The notes under the pieces were generated by a model that saw only the letters and a list, made by a program, of their open reading frames with translations, was not told the DNA's origin and ran no database searches. Made by a program: the position numbers and the translations under genes. Below are positions 1-9,853 of a DNA stretch of 64,000 nucleotides, piece after piece. How positions within the stretch are numbered: the stretch's first letter is position 1; each line of letters opens with the position of its first letter. The DNA is from Planctomyces sp. (lineage in GTDB: Bacteria > Planctomycetota > Planctomycetia > Planctomycetales > Planctomycetaceae): the NCBI GenBank assembly GCA_019636235.1, contig JAHBXW010000002.1:62001-126000 (forward strand), given 5' to 3'.

Positions 1-625
1 CGCGGGTGATGTACTTTTCGATGAAGATGTCGGGGGAGTTGAACGCGACAAGCGATTCCCGGCGGGCCGTCTCGTAGGCGCTGGCGAACTCCTTCTCCGC
101 CAGGACGATCCGCATTCCGCGGCCGCCGCCGCCGTGCGCCGCCTTGAGAATCACCGGGAAGCCGAGCTTCTTCGCTTCCCTGAGGCCCTGCTGGGCGTCC
201 GTGAGGGCCTCCGCGGTGCCCCCCAGGACGGGAACTCCCGCGGCGGTGGCGATGCGCCGCGCGGCCGTCTTGTCGCCGAGCTGCTGGAGATGTTCGACCT
301 GGGGGCCGACGAACGTGATGCCGGCCTCGAGGCAGGCCTGGGCGAATTCGGGCTTCTCGGACAGGAAGCCGTAGCCGGGATGGATCGCGTCGACGCCATT
401 TTCCTTCGCGATCGCGATGATCGCGGGGACGGTCATGTAGGACTTCAGCGGTTCGCCGGCCTGGCCCACCTGGTAGGCTTCATCGGCCTTGAACCGGTGC
501 AGCGCGAAGCGGTCCTCATGGGCGAAAATGGCGACCGTGCGAATCTTGAGTTCCGACGCGCTGCGAAACACGCGGATCGCGATTTCGCTGCGGTTGGCGA
601 CCAGCAGTTTGTTGATGGCGGGCAT
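1..625 (-). CDS. pyc: Pyruvate carboxylase, N-terminal part (truncated by window edge)
   Basis: The minus strand encodes about 208 residues of a biotin carboxylase domain, starting MPAINKLLVANRSEIAIRVF. The stretch EDRFALHRFKADEAY at about residues 42-56 is characteristic of pyruvate carboxylase rather than AccC. The ATP-grasp glycine-rich loop AHGGGGRGMR is near residue 170. Pyruvate carboxylase makes oxaloacetate from pyruvate, bicarbonate and ATP in the cytoplasm to refill the TCA cycle. The remainder (rest of biotin carboxylase, carboxyltransferase and biotinyl domains) would lie left of position 1. The start is the ATG whose complement is at 623-625. A separate AccC-type subunit is the alternative, but the FALHRFKADEAY stretch argues against it. 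Confidence 0.88.
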   Translation of the reverse strand, partial: MPAINKLLVANRSEIAIRVFRSASELKIRTVAIFAHEDRFALHRFKADEAYQVGQAGEPLKSYMTVPAIIAIAKENGVDAIHPGYGFLSEKPEFAQACLEAGITFVGPQVEHLQQLGDKTAARRIATAAGVPVLGGTAEALTDAQQGLREAKKLGFPVILKAAHGGGGRGMRIVLAEKEFASAYETARRESLVAFNSPDIFIEKYITR

Positions 626-740
626 GTCGAGAGTCTGGCGTGCCCCGGCCGATTTTCAAGCGGGTCCGTCACGCCTGGCCCCGAAGTGAGACTGGCTGGC
701 CGTGCGATTGCGATTCCCGATCGATTCCGCGTCCGGCTCT

Positions 741-1133
741 TCACTCCGGTCGAGATCGGATGTGCCAGACGCGCGTCTGCCCGTCATTTGGATGGCAGGT
801 GAAATACGCTTCGACAGGACCCAGCTGGATCCTGCGGACGTCTTCAGGAATCACGCCGATGCGCTGCCCAAGCATGTTCAATGATGGAACGTCCAGCTGG
901 CCGGCGAAGACGCGTTGTCCCTTGGAATCGGGAGAGACCCTCAACAGCGACTCGATCTCATTCGGATCGACTGCGCCCGACGATGGGGCATCAGCAGTGC
1001 GAAGCACGATGACGCCGAGCGGCCGCCCGTCCGAACTGGTGACATGTTTGACCTCTGGAATCGTTGTCGTTTCTTTCGGCGCGTAGAAACGCCAGACGAC
1101 ATGGCCAGAAACCCCGGAGCCCTGGCCGCCCAT
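741..1133 (-). CDS. Hypothetical protein, about 130 aa
   Basis: This is an open frame between the tRNA-Leu gene and pyc on the same strand. I do not recognise the family. The product has no signal peptide or membrane segment. It contains a plausible folded core (GHVVWRFYAPKE, then RPLGVIVLR and EDVRRIQLGPVEAYFTC). The frame stays open up to 1226, inside the tRNA. I chose the ATG at 1133 because a GAGGT stretch lies just upstream; an ATG at 1184 is the alternative. It could be a remnant rather than a functional gene. Confidence 0.4.
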   Translation of the reverse strand: MGGQGSGVSGHVVWRFYAPKETTTIPEVKHVTSSDGRPLGVIVLRTADAPSSGAVDPNEIESLLRVSPDSKGQRVFAGQLDVPSLNMLGQRIGVIPEDVRRIQLGPVEAYFTCHPNDGQTRVWHIRSRPE

Positions 1134-1199
1134 CCCACCTCTGACTGCGTCAGGGCATGTCAGCCCACTGAGGTCGCGGCGCATCGCCAAATCGACCAG

Positions 1200-1283
<84 letters not shown>

Positions 1284-1501
1284 TGCAAGTGAATCCGCCT
1301 TGTATCGCGCGAACCGAACGCCTGCAAGCGGCCATTCGATTTCACGATCTTTCCCCGTCGCTTCCGCCGCGCGGTCCGCACAATGCCGCCAATCCGCGCG
1401 AACCATCCGGTTCTCCGCTTCCCGACCGCTGACGCAGCTCCATCCGCAGGCTAGACTTAAGCTACACGACGCCCTCCCCGCATGAACCCTCCCGCCTCAT
1501 C

Positions 1502-3742
1502 ATGCCGCGACGTCCCCCGCAGTTCGTTCCCGCCGCGCTCCTCCTGACGCTGGCCTCCCTTGTCGGTGCGGCCGCCCAGGCTGAGGAGGCTTCGCCGTCA
1601 TTCCGTCGCGACGTCATGGCGGTCCTTTCGAAGGCCGGCTGCAACCTGGGGACCTGTCACGGCAACGCCAACGGCAAGGGGGGCTTCAAACTGTCGCTGC
1701 GGGGAGAGGACCCCGCCGCCGACTATCAGGTTCTCACCCGGGACGTCGTCGGCCGCCGAATCAACCCGCTTTCGCCGGAAGACAGCCTGATCCTGCGCAA
1801 GCCCACGCTGCAGATGCCCCATGAGGGGGGCGGCCGCTTTCGGTCCGATTCCCCGGAATTCGCGATCCTCCGCGACTGGATCGCCGCCGGAGGTCGCAAT
1901 GACCGGGACAGCGCGCGGGCGGTCGCCGGTTTGCGGATCGAACCGCGCGAAGCGGTTGTGACCGCGGGGGAAACCGTCTCGCTGCAGGTGTTCGCCGAGG
2001 ATGCGGACGGCGCCCTCCAGGACGTCACGCGCTGGGCCGTCTATGAACCCTCTCAGCCGACGCTGGACATCTCCATCGACGGTCAAGTTCGCTCCGCGCT
2101 GCCGATCGAAGCCACGATCGCTGTGCGCTACCTGGATCGCCAGCTTCCCGTCCGGGTCGCGTTCGTCCGGGACGCCGACATGGAGTGGTCCGGCCCCGAG
2201 CCGCAGAACCGCATTGACGAGTTCGTCTTCCAGAAGCAGCAGCAATTGAAGATCCAGCCGGCGCCGCTGTGCGACGACGTGACGTTTCTGCGCCGCGCGA
2301 CGCTCGACCTGCTGGGCCTCCCTCCGACCGCCGACGAGGCCCGACGGTTCCTCGCCTCCAGCGACCCGCACAAGCGCGGCCGACTCATTGATGAACTCCT
2401 CGATCGCCCGGAGTTCGCCGAACACTGGGCGCTGAAATGGGCCGACCTGCTGCGCAGCGAAGAAAAGACGCTGGATCGCAAAGGGGTCGAGAACCTGCAT
2501 GCCTGGCTAAAGCTGCAGCTGGCTCGCGACGAACCCTGGAACGAACTGGCGCATCAGCTGCTGTCCGCCAGCGGGAGCACCTACGCCGAGCCGGCGACGA
2601 ATTACTACCGCGCCCTGCGGGATCCGTTCGTCCGCGCCGAAACGACCGCGCAGGTGTTTCTGGGCGTGCGGCTGCAGTGCGCCAAGTGCCACAGCCATCC
2701 GTTTGATCGCTGGACGCAGGACGACTACTACGCCTGGGCCAACGCCTTCGCCCGCGTGGACTACAAGATCGTCGAGAACAAGCGCCGCGACGACAACGAC
2801 TCGCACGAGTTCGACGGCGAGCAGATCGTGTTTTCCAAGCCGGAGGGAGATGTGAAGGACCCGCGCACGGGACGCCCCCGGCCCGCGCGCGTCCTCAGCC
2901 ACGAGGTCCCGCCGATTGACGCGGATCGGGACCGCCGGCAGGCGCTGGCCGACTGGGTCGTCGATCCGGCCAATCCGTACTTCGCCCGCGCGCAGGTGAA
3001 CCGCGTCTGGTTTCATCTGCTGGGGCGGGGACTGGTCGATCCGATCGACGATTTCCGGATCACGAATCCCGCGTCGCATCCGGAGCTTCTGGACTGGCTG
3101 GCGGACGAGTTCGTCGCGGGGGGCTGCCGGATCAAACCGCTGGTGCGGATGATCATGCGGTCAGCGACGTATCAGCTGGCCTGCGACCTGAACGAATCCA
3201 GCCACGCGGACGAGTCGAACTATTCGCACACCGTTCCGCGGCGGCTGTCGGCCGAAACGCTGGCGGATGCGATGGCATTGGCGCTCGACGCGCCGGTGCG
3301 CTTCAAAGGGTATCCCGGCGATGTCCGGGCGGGGCAGCTTCCGGGGGTCGGACCGATGCGGGCCCGCGACGGCACGCCGGACCTCGGAGACCGGTTCCTC
3401 AAGACGTTCGGCAAGCCGCCGCGGCTGCAGTCCTGCGAATGCGAGCGCGTCGCCGCGCCGACGCTGGCGCAGACGTTTCAGCTGATCAGCGGCGGCCTGC
3501 TCGACGACCTGCTGCGCTCCAGCGACAACCGGATCCGCCGCGCCCTGGAGCAGGGGCAGTCGGACAGCGACACCGTCCGCGAACTGTACTGGGCGGCACT
3601 CAGCCGCGAGCCCGTGGAGGCCGAGTTCCTCGCCGCCCAGGCGCGGCTCGCCTCCGCCGACGGGGAGCCTTCCCGCCGCGCGGCGCTGGAAGACATCGCC
3701 TGGGCGCTGGTGAACTCCAACGAGTTCCTGTTCCGCCGCTGA
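1502..3742 (+). CDS. DUF1549/DUF1553 planctomycete cytochrome-like protein with Ig-like domain
   Basis: The 746-residue protein has a secretory N-terminus (residues 1-27). A haem-like motif C47-N-L-G-T-C52-H53 is followed by GNANGKGGFKLSLRGE, as in planctomycete PSCyt-type proteins. A Big2-like Ig domain covers about 145-225. The DUF1549 domain begins near 235 and ends with a CxxCH motif, LQCAKCHSHPF (C393, C396, H397). DUF1553 fills the C-terminal half (NRVWFHLLGRGLVDPIDDF, SHPELLDWLADEF) and the protein ends in NSNEFLFRR. These proteins are exported and probably redox-active, and they often sit next to DUF1501 genes, but their reaction is unknown. No DUF1501 partner is adjacent here; the next gene is convergent. 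Confidence 0.88.
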   Translation: MPRRPPQFVPAALLLTLASLVGAAAQAEEASPSFRRDVMAVLSKAGCNLGTCHGNANGKGGFKLSLRGEDPAADYQVLTRDVVGRRINPLSPEDSLILRKPTLQMPHEGGGRFRSDSPEFAILRDWIAAGGRNDRDSARAVAGLRIEPREAVVTAGETVSLQVFAEDADGALQDVTRWAVYEPSQPTLDISIDGQVRSALPIEATIAVRYLDRQLPVRVAFVRDADMEWSGPEPQNRIDEFVFQKQQQLKIQPAPLCDDVTFLRRATLDLLGLPPTADEARRFLASSDPHKRGRLIDELLDRPEFAEHWALKWADLLRSEEKTLDRKGVENLHAWLKLQLARDEPWNELAHQLLSASGSTYAEPATNYYRALRDPFVRAETTAQVFLGVRLQCAKCHSHPFDRWTQDDYYAWANAFARVDYKIVENKRRDDNDSHEFDGEQIVFSKPEGDVKDPRTGRPRPARVLSHEVPPIDADRDRRQALADWVVDPANPYFARAQVNRVWFHLLGRGLVDPIDDFRITNPASHPELLDWLADEFVAGGCRIKPLVRMIMRSATYQLACDLNESSHADESNYSHTVPRRLSAETLADAMALALDAPVRFKGYPGDVRAGQLPGVGPMRARDGTPDLGDRFLKTFGKPPRLQSCECERVAAPTLAQTFQLISGGLLDDLLRSSDNRIRRALEQGQSDSDTVRELYWAALSREPVEAEFLAAQARLASADGEPSRRAALEDIAWALVNSNEFLFRR

Positions 3743-3788
3743 CGCCGCCACCGCATTCAGCCAACGTGCGCGCGGCCGACGCCGCGGA

Positions 3789-4895
3789 TCACTTCCGGCC
3801 TTCCAGCCCCTTCGGCGTGTCGGGATACAGGACGTATTTCTGAATCTCCTCCGGAGTGTTCGGGCGGAACGGCCTGACGACCCGGAACCCGACGTGCGAG
3901 GCGTCGGTCAGGTACCACTTGCTCTGCGGCAACTGGGGGTCCTGGATTTTGAGGTCCGACGACGAGGCGACGCGGGCCGCGCTGCGGTGCGCCGGCGCTT
4001 CATCGTCCCACGAACCGCCGCGGAACACCCGGGGGTACTCCTCGCCGTCCGGCACGCAGATCGGGAAGATCGCGGCTGTCTTCGGATCGAACGTGGCGTA
4101 GAACTCCGCGTCATAGCGGTCCAGCGTCCATTCCGCGACGTTGCCGTGCATGTCATACAGGCCCCACGGGTTCGGCTTCTTCCTGCCGACCTTGTGATAC
4201 ACGTTGTCGCCGTTCTCGTAATGCCAGGCGTAGTCGTCGAGGTCGGCCGGGTCGTCGCCGAACGAATAGGCGGTCGTCGTCCCGGCGCGGCAGGCGTATT
4301 CCCACTCCGCCTCGGTCGGCAGCCGGTAATACTGCCCGGTTCGCTCGGTCAGCCACACGCAGTACATCTTCGCGGCCAGCTGGGTCAGTCCGGTGGCGGG
4401 GAAACCGTCGTGTCCCATGCCGAACGTCATGTCGGTGTATTCCTTGGTCGGGCGGGTGACGCCGTCCGCCTTGAGGTCGATTTCGTCCGACTCCCGGCCC
4501 GCGAGCTTGCGACGCTGGCTGTCTAAGTTCAGCCGCCACGTGTCGTATTCGTCCCAGGTGACCTCGCACCTCCCCATCCAGAAGGGCTCGATCTTCACCA
4601 GGTGCTGCGGCCCTTCATCGTCGTTGCGGCCCTCTTCCGAATCGGGGCTGCCCATCAGGAACTCGCCGCCGGGAATCGGCACCATGTCGAACGTGACTTC
4701 GGTGTCCCGCAGCCGCTGGGAGTAGGGCTGCATTTCCTCCGGCGTGGCCGCGAGGCTCTTCGGGTCGCGCAGATAAGGATCGCTGTGGTCGACGGCGGCA
4801 TCCCCGGCGATCAGCGGAGCCCCGCAGGCCGACAGATACAGCGCGACCGCCAGCAAGGCTTGCCGCGGGACGACATTGGTGAATACTGAAATCAT
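3789..4895 (-). CDS. SUMF1/formylglycine-generating-enzyme-like domain lipoprotein
   Basis: The product has about 368 residues. The N-terminus [20 protein letters not shown] ends in the lipobox LSAC, indicating a lipoprotein. The rest is an FGE-sulfatase (SUMF1) fold: [63 protein letters not shown] and FRGGSWDD. True formylglycine-generating enzymes carry catalytic cysteines around the GGS region. Here that segment ([20 protein letters not shown]) has none, so sulfatase maturation is unlikely. A binding or other role at the membrane is more probable. The start was set at the ATG (complement 4893-4895) that gives the lipoprotein signal. A longer upstream open frame runs opposite apbE and is not coding. 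Confidence 0.85.
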   Translation of the reverse strand: MISVFTNVVPRQALLAVALYLSACGAPLIAGDAAVDHSDPYLRDPKSLAATPEEMQPYSQRLRDTEVTFDMVPIPGGEFLMGSPDSEEGRNDDEGPQHLVKIEPFWMGRCEVTWDEYDTWRLNLDSQRRKLAGRESDEIDLKADGVTRPTKEYTDMTFGMGHDGFPATGLTQLAAKMYCVWLTERTGQYYRLPTEAEWEYACRAGTTTAYSFGDDPADLDDYAWHYENGDNVYHKVGRKKPNPWGLYDMHGNVAEWTLDRYDAEFYATFDPKTAAIFPICVPDGEEYPRVFRGGSWDDEAPAHRSAARVASSSDLKIQDPQLPQSKWYLTDASHVGFRVVRPFRPNTPEEIQKYVLYPDTPKGLEGRK

Positions 4896-4991
4896 GACAG
4901 GCGGCCTGGGCTGCTCGTAGAGGCAAGACGTGACAGCGGGCGGCGCCCAGCGGGCGCGCCGCCGGGACGAATGACGCCGGGGGGATGGAAC

Positions 4992-6029
4992 ATGGGATGG
5001 CGGACCGCAATCCAGGGGCCGGCAGTCATGGGACTGCTGGCGATCTGTGGACTCGGACCGGCGGCGGAGCCGGAAACCGCCCGCTACGAATTCGAGCAGA
5101 TCCGATTCGCCGCCCCTGTCCGTCTCGCATTTTACGCCCCGTCCGAACCGCTCGCAAATCAGCTTGCCGAAGACGTGTTCCGCCGGCTCAAAGAGTTCGA
5201 CCGGATCATGAGCGATTACGACCCGGACAGCGAACTGTCGCAGCTCTGCGAAAACTCCGGTCCCGGGCGTCCCGTCCGCGTCAGCGACGAGCTGTGGGCC
5301 GTGATCCAGGCGTCCCAGGCCTGGTCGGAAGCCACCGACGGCCAGTTCGACATCAGCCTGGCCCCCTCGGTGCGGCTGTGGCGGATCGCCCGGCGGAAAC
5401 AGGCCCTGCCCACCGACGAGGAGCGCCGCGAGGCCCTGGCGAAATCGGGCTGGCGGTCGATCGTGCTCGATCCGGACCAGCAGACGGTCGAGCTGCGCAA
5501 GCCCGGCATGCGACTCGACCTGGGGGGCATCGCCCAGGGCTACGCGGCGGACGAGGCCATGCGGATCCTGAAGGCCGGCGGGATCGTCAGTGCGATGGTG
5601 GACGTCAGCGGCGACATCTGCGTCAGCGCACCGCCCCCCGGGACCGGCGGATGGCGCATCGCGATCGAATCCCCGCTCGGCCCGGATTCGCCGGAGGGCG
5701 CCCGGGTTCTGCTGCTGCGGAATGCGGCCGTTTCGACATCGGGCGCGGCGTATCAGTTTGTCGAGATCGAGGGAGTGCGGTATTCGCACATCATCGATCC
5801 AGCGACGGGCTTGGGAATGACGGCCGCCTGCACGGTGACGGTGATCGCGCCGGACGCGCTGACGGCTGACGGGATCGACACGGCGTTGTGTCTGCAGGGT
5901 TCGGAGCGGGGTCTGCGGACGGTGGCGGCCCATCCGGGAATCGAGGCGATGTTCTCAACGCTGATCGATGGCCGGCTGGAGGTGGTGGAATCGCCGGGAT
6001 TCGCGCGCTGGATCGCGCCTGCGGAGTGA
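4992..6029 (+). CDS. apbE: FAD:protein FMN transferase (ApbE family)
   Basis: ApbE proteins transfer FMN from FAD onto Thr/Ser of extracytoplasmic flavoproteins such as Nqr/Rnf subunits. The sequence shows [63 protein letters not shown], then [12 protein letters not shown] and [12 protein letters not shown], all typical in order. A short hydrophobic N-terminus ([18 protein letters not shown]) suggests export. I prefer the ATG at 4992 because GGGGGA lies 7 nt upstream; ATG 4971 is in frame and would add 7 residues. It is divergent from the SUMF1 lipoprotein. No Nqr or Rnf genes are in the window, so the target flavoprotein is unknown. Confidence 0.88.
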   Translation: MGWRTAIQGPAVMGLLAICGLGPAAEPETARYEFEQIRFAAPVRLAFYAPSEPLANQLAEDVFRRLKEFDRIMSDYDPDSELSQLCENSGPGRPVRVSDELWAVIQASQAWSEATDGQFDISLAPSVRLWRIARRKQALPTDEERREALAKSGWRSIVLDPDQQTVELRKPGMRLDLGGIAQGYAADEAMRILKAGGIVSAMVDVSGDICVSAPPPGTGGWRIAIESPLGPDSPEGARVLLLRNAAVSTSGAAYQFVEIEGVRYSHIIDPATGLGMTAACTVTVIAPDALTADGIDTALCLQGSERGLRTVAAHPGIEAMFSTLIDGRLEVVESPGFARWIAPAE

Positions 6030-6183
6030 CGTCTGGAGGGGCGTTGTTAAGCTGGGCCGGGCGCCATTGTCGGCTTGTCGACTGTGCTGAGTTCTCAGCT
6101 GTCGGCGATCGGCAGAATTTCGCACAGGCGGGCAAGGCCCCCTTGGAGCCAGGCTGTCGACCGCCGGCCGCACCGACTGTCGA

Positions 6184-6414
6184 TCAATCCTCGGAATCCG
6201 CGGGCCGCTCGTCCTCGCCGGCGGCGAACAGATTCTGATCGCGAAAGCGCCCGGATGGCCGGGGCCTTTCCCCTCCCAGCGACTTCCGCCACTCCGGCGG
6301 AACCTCCAATGCGCCGGCCGCCCGGAGTTCGTCGACGGAAATCAGGTGCGGGCGGGGCGACGCTCCGACGTCAATGTCCTCGTCGTCATTCGCTGAATCT
6401 GAGCGTCGGTCCAT
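6184..6414 (-). CDS. Small acidic/basic hypothetical protein overlapping the methyltransferase 3' end
   Basis: This 76-residue frame begins inside the last codons of the preceding methyltransferase gene, with a 29-nt overlap in a different frame, so it could be translationally coupled. The product starts MDRRSDSANDDEDIDVGA and includes SVDELRAAGALEVPPEWRKS. It has no membrane segment and no recognised family. The start and overlap are the only support besides residue composition. Confidence 0.4.
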   Translation of the reverse strand: MDRRSDSANDDEDIDVGASPRPHLISVDELRAAGALEVPPEWRKSLGGERPRPSGRFRDQNLFAAGEDERPADSED

Positions 6415-9400
6415 CGCAAATCGCCTCCAGAATCGCTGCCTGTCCCGGTTCGAGTTCCACCAGCATGGTCAGGACATGCAGAACATTGAGCAGCTCCGTC
6501 GTGTATTCGGCCAGCCAGTGGTCGGGTTGGATCTCGCCCAGTTTGGATGGGGGACGCCGGTCGCCGATCAGCGGCCGCTCACGATTCCGCCTGCGATAAC
6601 TGAACCACTGGGTCAGAACCCGCTTGCCGGACACCTCGTACCGCCAGACGGCCGGGTCGACGTTCTCCACGAACCCCGTCCCGACCAGCAGGCGGCGCTG
6701 CGACGAATCATAGTCGATCTCGTCGGGCATGGCATCCGGCGTGCCAGGGATCGCGCCGGCCTTCGGGATGCGCGGCGACCGGTCCTTCGGCAGCCGCGGG
6801 GGGCCGGGAAGACGTCCCGCCTTGCGGTCGGCGTAACGCTCGCCGAACGTGTGCAGCCAGATCACGTGCCGGCCGATGTCGACGGCGCGCGAGAACCGTT
6901 TCCAGTCGGCCGCGATGGACATGCGCAGTCCAGGCTGGGCGAGGTCGGCCTGAAACCGGGCCGTGTAGGCGGGGCTGGCGGCGACGCCGGCGAGGTAGGC
7001 GAAGAAGTCTTCGGCCGTGACGTCCTTGCGGTACGTGCGGGAGAGGAAGGGCAAAAGATCCGGCGGCAGGTTGGGCGTACGGGCTTCAGGATCGCGCCAC
7101 AGGGGAAAGACGCGGCCGCCGCGCCCATTGTAATGGTGAAGGTCTGGAATCAGTGATGTGAATGTGATCGCTGGACCGGCCGTCGGCGATCGATCGCTCG
7201 GCGCCGTCAAGTAGACCTGCCTTGCCGAGTGCGCGCGCCACAGTTCCGGATTCGGCTGGTTGATGACCCGGCTGTCAGGAACGATCCACTGCCGATCAAA
7301 CGATCGAAAACCGTATGGAATCGGCGATGGACAGGCACCTTCGTCATCAGCAACGGGTAGCGGATTGTCGACATAGCCCGGCAGAGCCCTGACGACCTTA
7401 TGGACGTGCTTATCGCCGGGCAGTCCCCCCCGCAAATGCGGATGGAAGAGTGCGGCCTTTTCTTCGGCTGTGGCCTGAACCAGTCTCGCCCATCGCAAGA
7501 CCAAGGAATTCGCATCGGGGGCGATGACCCACGTTCGGCCCGGCATGACTCCCGCGCCGTTGTACGCGAACAGGTCGTCCAGCGCCGGATAACTGGCCCA
7601 CGCCCCCGACGACGCGGGCAGAAACGGCGTGCGCCACTCTGTTGAGCAGACTTGCCAGGAGCGGGATTCCAGCTTCAGCTTCGCCAGGGCCGCGAACTTT
7701 TCCTCGCGCCGGCCGGCCGGCAGGGCCGCGTACTTCACCACCGCCGGCGCGCCGGCCGCCTTGGTCTTGGATCGCGCCGCCAGCACGATGCACACGGGCT
7801 GCTGGACGCCCTGGAAGATGCGGGTCGGCACGTCGGGCTGGTGGCCGTCGGGCGAGCAGTCGATGACCCAGATCCGGTCCGCCTTGCGGCGCAGGTCATC
7901 CCGCATCCGCTGGAATCCCGGGCCGTTCAGAAAACCGGCGACCGTGATGAAGCAGACGATGCCCGCGTCATGGTCCGGGTCGACATCGAAGACCTTCCAG
8001 GTCGCCCACCGCCAGAAGTAGACATACAGGTTCCGGAGATGCTTGGCATGCGCGCCGACTCCCCAGTCGGCGGGCGGAATCCAGGCGTTCAACGGCCCCT
8101 TCGCTGTCGCGTTGCCGTCTTCGACCCAGCCGCCCCGTCCCTTGGCCTTTTCCTTGTACGGGGGATTGCCGATGACGACCGTGATTGTCTCGTTGCGCTT
8201 GATCTCATTCGCCAGCCGCCGGGATTCAGCGATTCGACCGTACCAGGAACCGAGCGTCTCGACGGGCGTGTAGGGGTCCGCCAGCGTGTCGGCGACGAAC
8301 ATCCGCGGAACATCTCGGGGCGGTTTCCCGATGAGCTGCAATAGTTCGGCGTACACCCGGAGCTGCGCGACGGCGAACGGTCCCAGTTGCATCTCGAAGG
8401 CGATCAGGCGACCAATGGCGGCGTCGATGGCCTGCGGGACGGCGCCTTCCCCCTGATCGGCCTCGACGTCGGCGGCGATCTGCCTCAGGACTCCCAGGAG
8501 GAATGTGCCCGTACCCACGGCCGGATCGGCGAGCGTCACATCAGCTGCGGCCAGTCCGGCGCTGCGTCCGAAGTGCTTGCGCAGCACATCGTCCACGAGA
8601 CGGATCATCGGCCCGACGACTTCCGGCGGGGTGTAGTAAGAGCCGGTGAGTTTTCGCAGCTTGTTGTCGTAGACCGCCAGAAAGTCCTCGTAGAAATACA
8701 GCCACGCGTCGGCGTTGCCTTTGCTGATCGCCTGCCAGTTGACGGCGTCCAACACGCGGACGAGCGCATGCAGAGACGTTTTCAGGGTGGCCTTGCTTTC
8801 GACCTCGTCGGTGAGCAGGCGGAGCGCGGCCCCGATCAGCGAGTTGGTCCTGCCGAGTTCCCTGCCGACCTGATCCAGTCCATCGGCGAGGCGGATGCCG
8901 CTGGACCGGGCCATCAACAGGCCGAACGTGACGGCCTGCGCGTAGCCGTCGGCGAACTGTTCGTCGTTCGCCTCGGGAAAGAGCAGCTTTCGCCAGTCAG
9001 CGGCCAGAGCCGTCAATGCCGGACTGTTCTCGGAGAGCTGTTCGGTGACCTCATCGCGCAGCAGGCGGCAGAGTTTCGCGGAAACCTTCGCGAGTTCGGC
9101 GGCGGACCTGGGACGAATTGGTTCCCACTGGAGGAATCTGTCGAAGAGGACCAGCAGTTCGGCGGGAGCGGCGAGTTTTTCGCCCGACGTCGCGACATCT
9201 CCCTGCAGATGAACGATGGTCCCGACTGGTTCGCCGCTTTGCCACAGACTGAACGAATTCCCGTCGGTATAGAGCACGTTCGGGAGGGATTGCAGCTTTT
9301 CCCACTGCTCCTTGTCGTGCCCTTTATAGCGACGAGGGTCCGCCCCCTTGCCCGGGGCTTTGACTTCAACGAAGCCGACAAGCACATTGCGCAGCGTGAC

Positions 9401-9616
9401 CGAGTAGTCGGGCCGCGTTTTCAGCGACGTGAGGGAAGACTCGCCGACGGCGGTCAGCCAGTCACGTCGCAAGCCGCACAACTCCGCGAGATCGCCAAAG
9501 AGCCGTTCCAGCGGACTGCGCAACTGGTCCTCAGGCTCTCCCGTGATAGCGGGATTGGCGAGTTTGGCTTTTGTCTCCGCGCCGAATCTGGCAATGGCCG
9601 CGTTGAGATCTGGCAT
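6386..9616 (-). CDS. Single-chain N6-adenine DNA methyltransferase with N-terminal nuclease domain (type ISP / type IIG-like)
   Basis: The protein has 1076 residues. The N-terminus holds a PD-(D/E)xK-like nuclease core (D70 in TRPDYSV, then E84-V-K86 in GFVEVKAPGKG). The central part is an N6-adenine methyltransferase: GSYYTPPEVV (325-334), motif I DPAVGTGTFL (364-373) and motif IV NPPY (484-487). The C-terminal half is long and resembles the specificity region of type ISP enzymes. I see no helicase motor between nuclease and methyltransferase, unlike true type ISP enzymes, so the layout is closer to type IIG/IIL enzymes that cut and modify with one chain. No separate S, R or BREX/DISARM genes are adjacent. 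The likely role is restriction-modification; target site unknown. Confidence 0.82.
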   Translation of the reverse strand: MPDLNAAIARFGAETKAKLANPAITGEPEDQLRSPLERLFGDLAELCGLRRDWLTAVGESSLTSLKTRPDYSVTLRNVLVGFVEVKAPGKGADPRRYKGHDKEQWEKLQSLPNVLYTDGNSFSLWQSGEPVGTIVHLQGDVATSGEKLAAPAELLVLFDRFLQWEPIRPRSAAELAKVSAKLCRLLRDEVTEQLSENSPALTALAADWRKLLFPEANDEQFADGYAQAVTFGLLMARSSGIRLADGLDQVGRELGRTNSLIGAALRLLTDEVESKATLKTSLHALVRVLDAVNWQAISKGNADAWLYFYEDFLAVYDNKLRKLTGSYYTPPEVVGPMIRLVDDVLRKHFGRSAGLAAADVTLADPAVGTGTFLLGVLRQIAADVEADQGEGAVPQAIDAAIGRLIAFEMQLGPFAVAQLRVYAELLQLIGKPPRDVPRMFVADTLADPYTPVETLGSWYGRIAESRRLANEIKRNETITVVIGNPPYKEKAKGRGGWVEDGNATAKGPLNAWIPPADWGVGAHAKHLRNLYVYFWRWATWKVFDVDPDHDAGIVCFITVAGFLNGPGFQRMRDDLRRKADRIWVIDCSPDGHQPDVPTRIFQGVQQPVCIVLAARSKTKAAGAPAVVKYAALPAGRREEKFAALAKLKLESRSWQVCSTEWRTPFLPASSGAWASYPALDDLFAYNGAGVMPGRTWVIAPDANSLVLRWARLVQATAEEKAALFHPHLRGGLPGDKHVHKVVRALPGYVDNPLPVADDEGACPSPIPYGFRSFDRQWIVPDSRVINQPNPELWRAHSARQVYLTAPSDRSPTAGPAITFTSLIPDLHHYNGRGGRVFPLWRDPEARTPNLPPDLLPFLSRTYRKDVTAEDFFAYLAGVAASPAYTARFQADLAQPGLRMSIAADWKRFSRAVDIGRHVIWLHTFGERYADRKAGRLPGPPRLPKDRSPRIPKAGAIPGTPDAMPDEIDYDSSQRRLLVGTGFVENVDPAVWRYEVSGKRVLTQWFSYRRRNRERPLIGDRRPPSKLGEIQPDHWLAEYTTELLNVLHVLTMLVELEPGQAAILEAICDGPTLRFSE

Positions 9617-9853
9617 TTCCGAGTGGCTGGAGAATCGGAGCGGCGTTCATTCAATCTGAGGGCGAGCGGGAATCCTAACAGGAACCGCAACCCGCGGAAG
9701 CGGAAGTCCGCTGGCTGCGGCCCGCGATTACCAGCTCCGTTGATCTATTCGCCCTGCTGGCCGAACCTCCGCCGGCGTCTACAAACCCGCTGAGCCCGCG
9801 GCGGAGCCCTGTCGCAGGCCTGTCGCAACGGGCGGAATCACGGGAGCGGCGGA

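Noticed and set aside
4896-5933. N-terminal extension of the SUMF1 lipoprotein frame
   Set aside because: The minus-strand frame is open to 5933 but lies opposite apbE. The lipoprotein signal starts at 4895, which fixes the real start.
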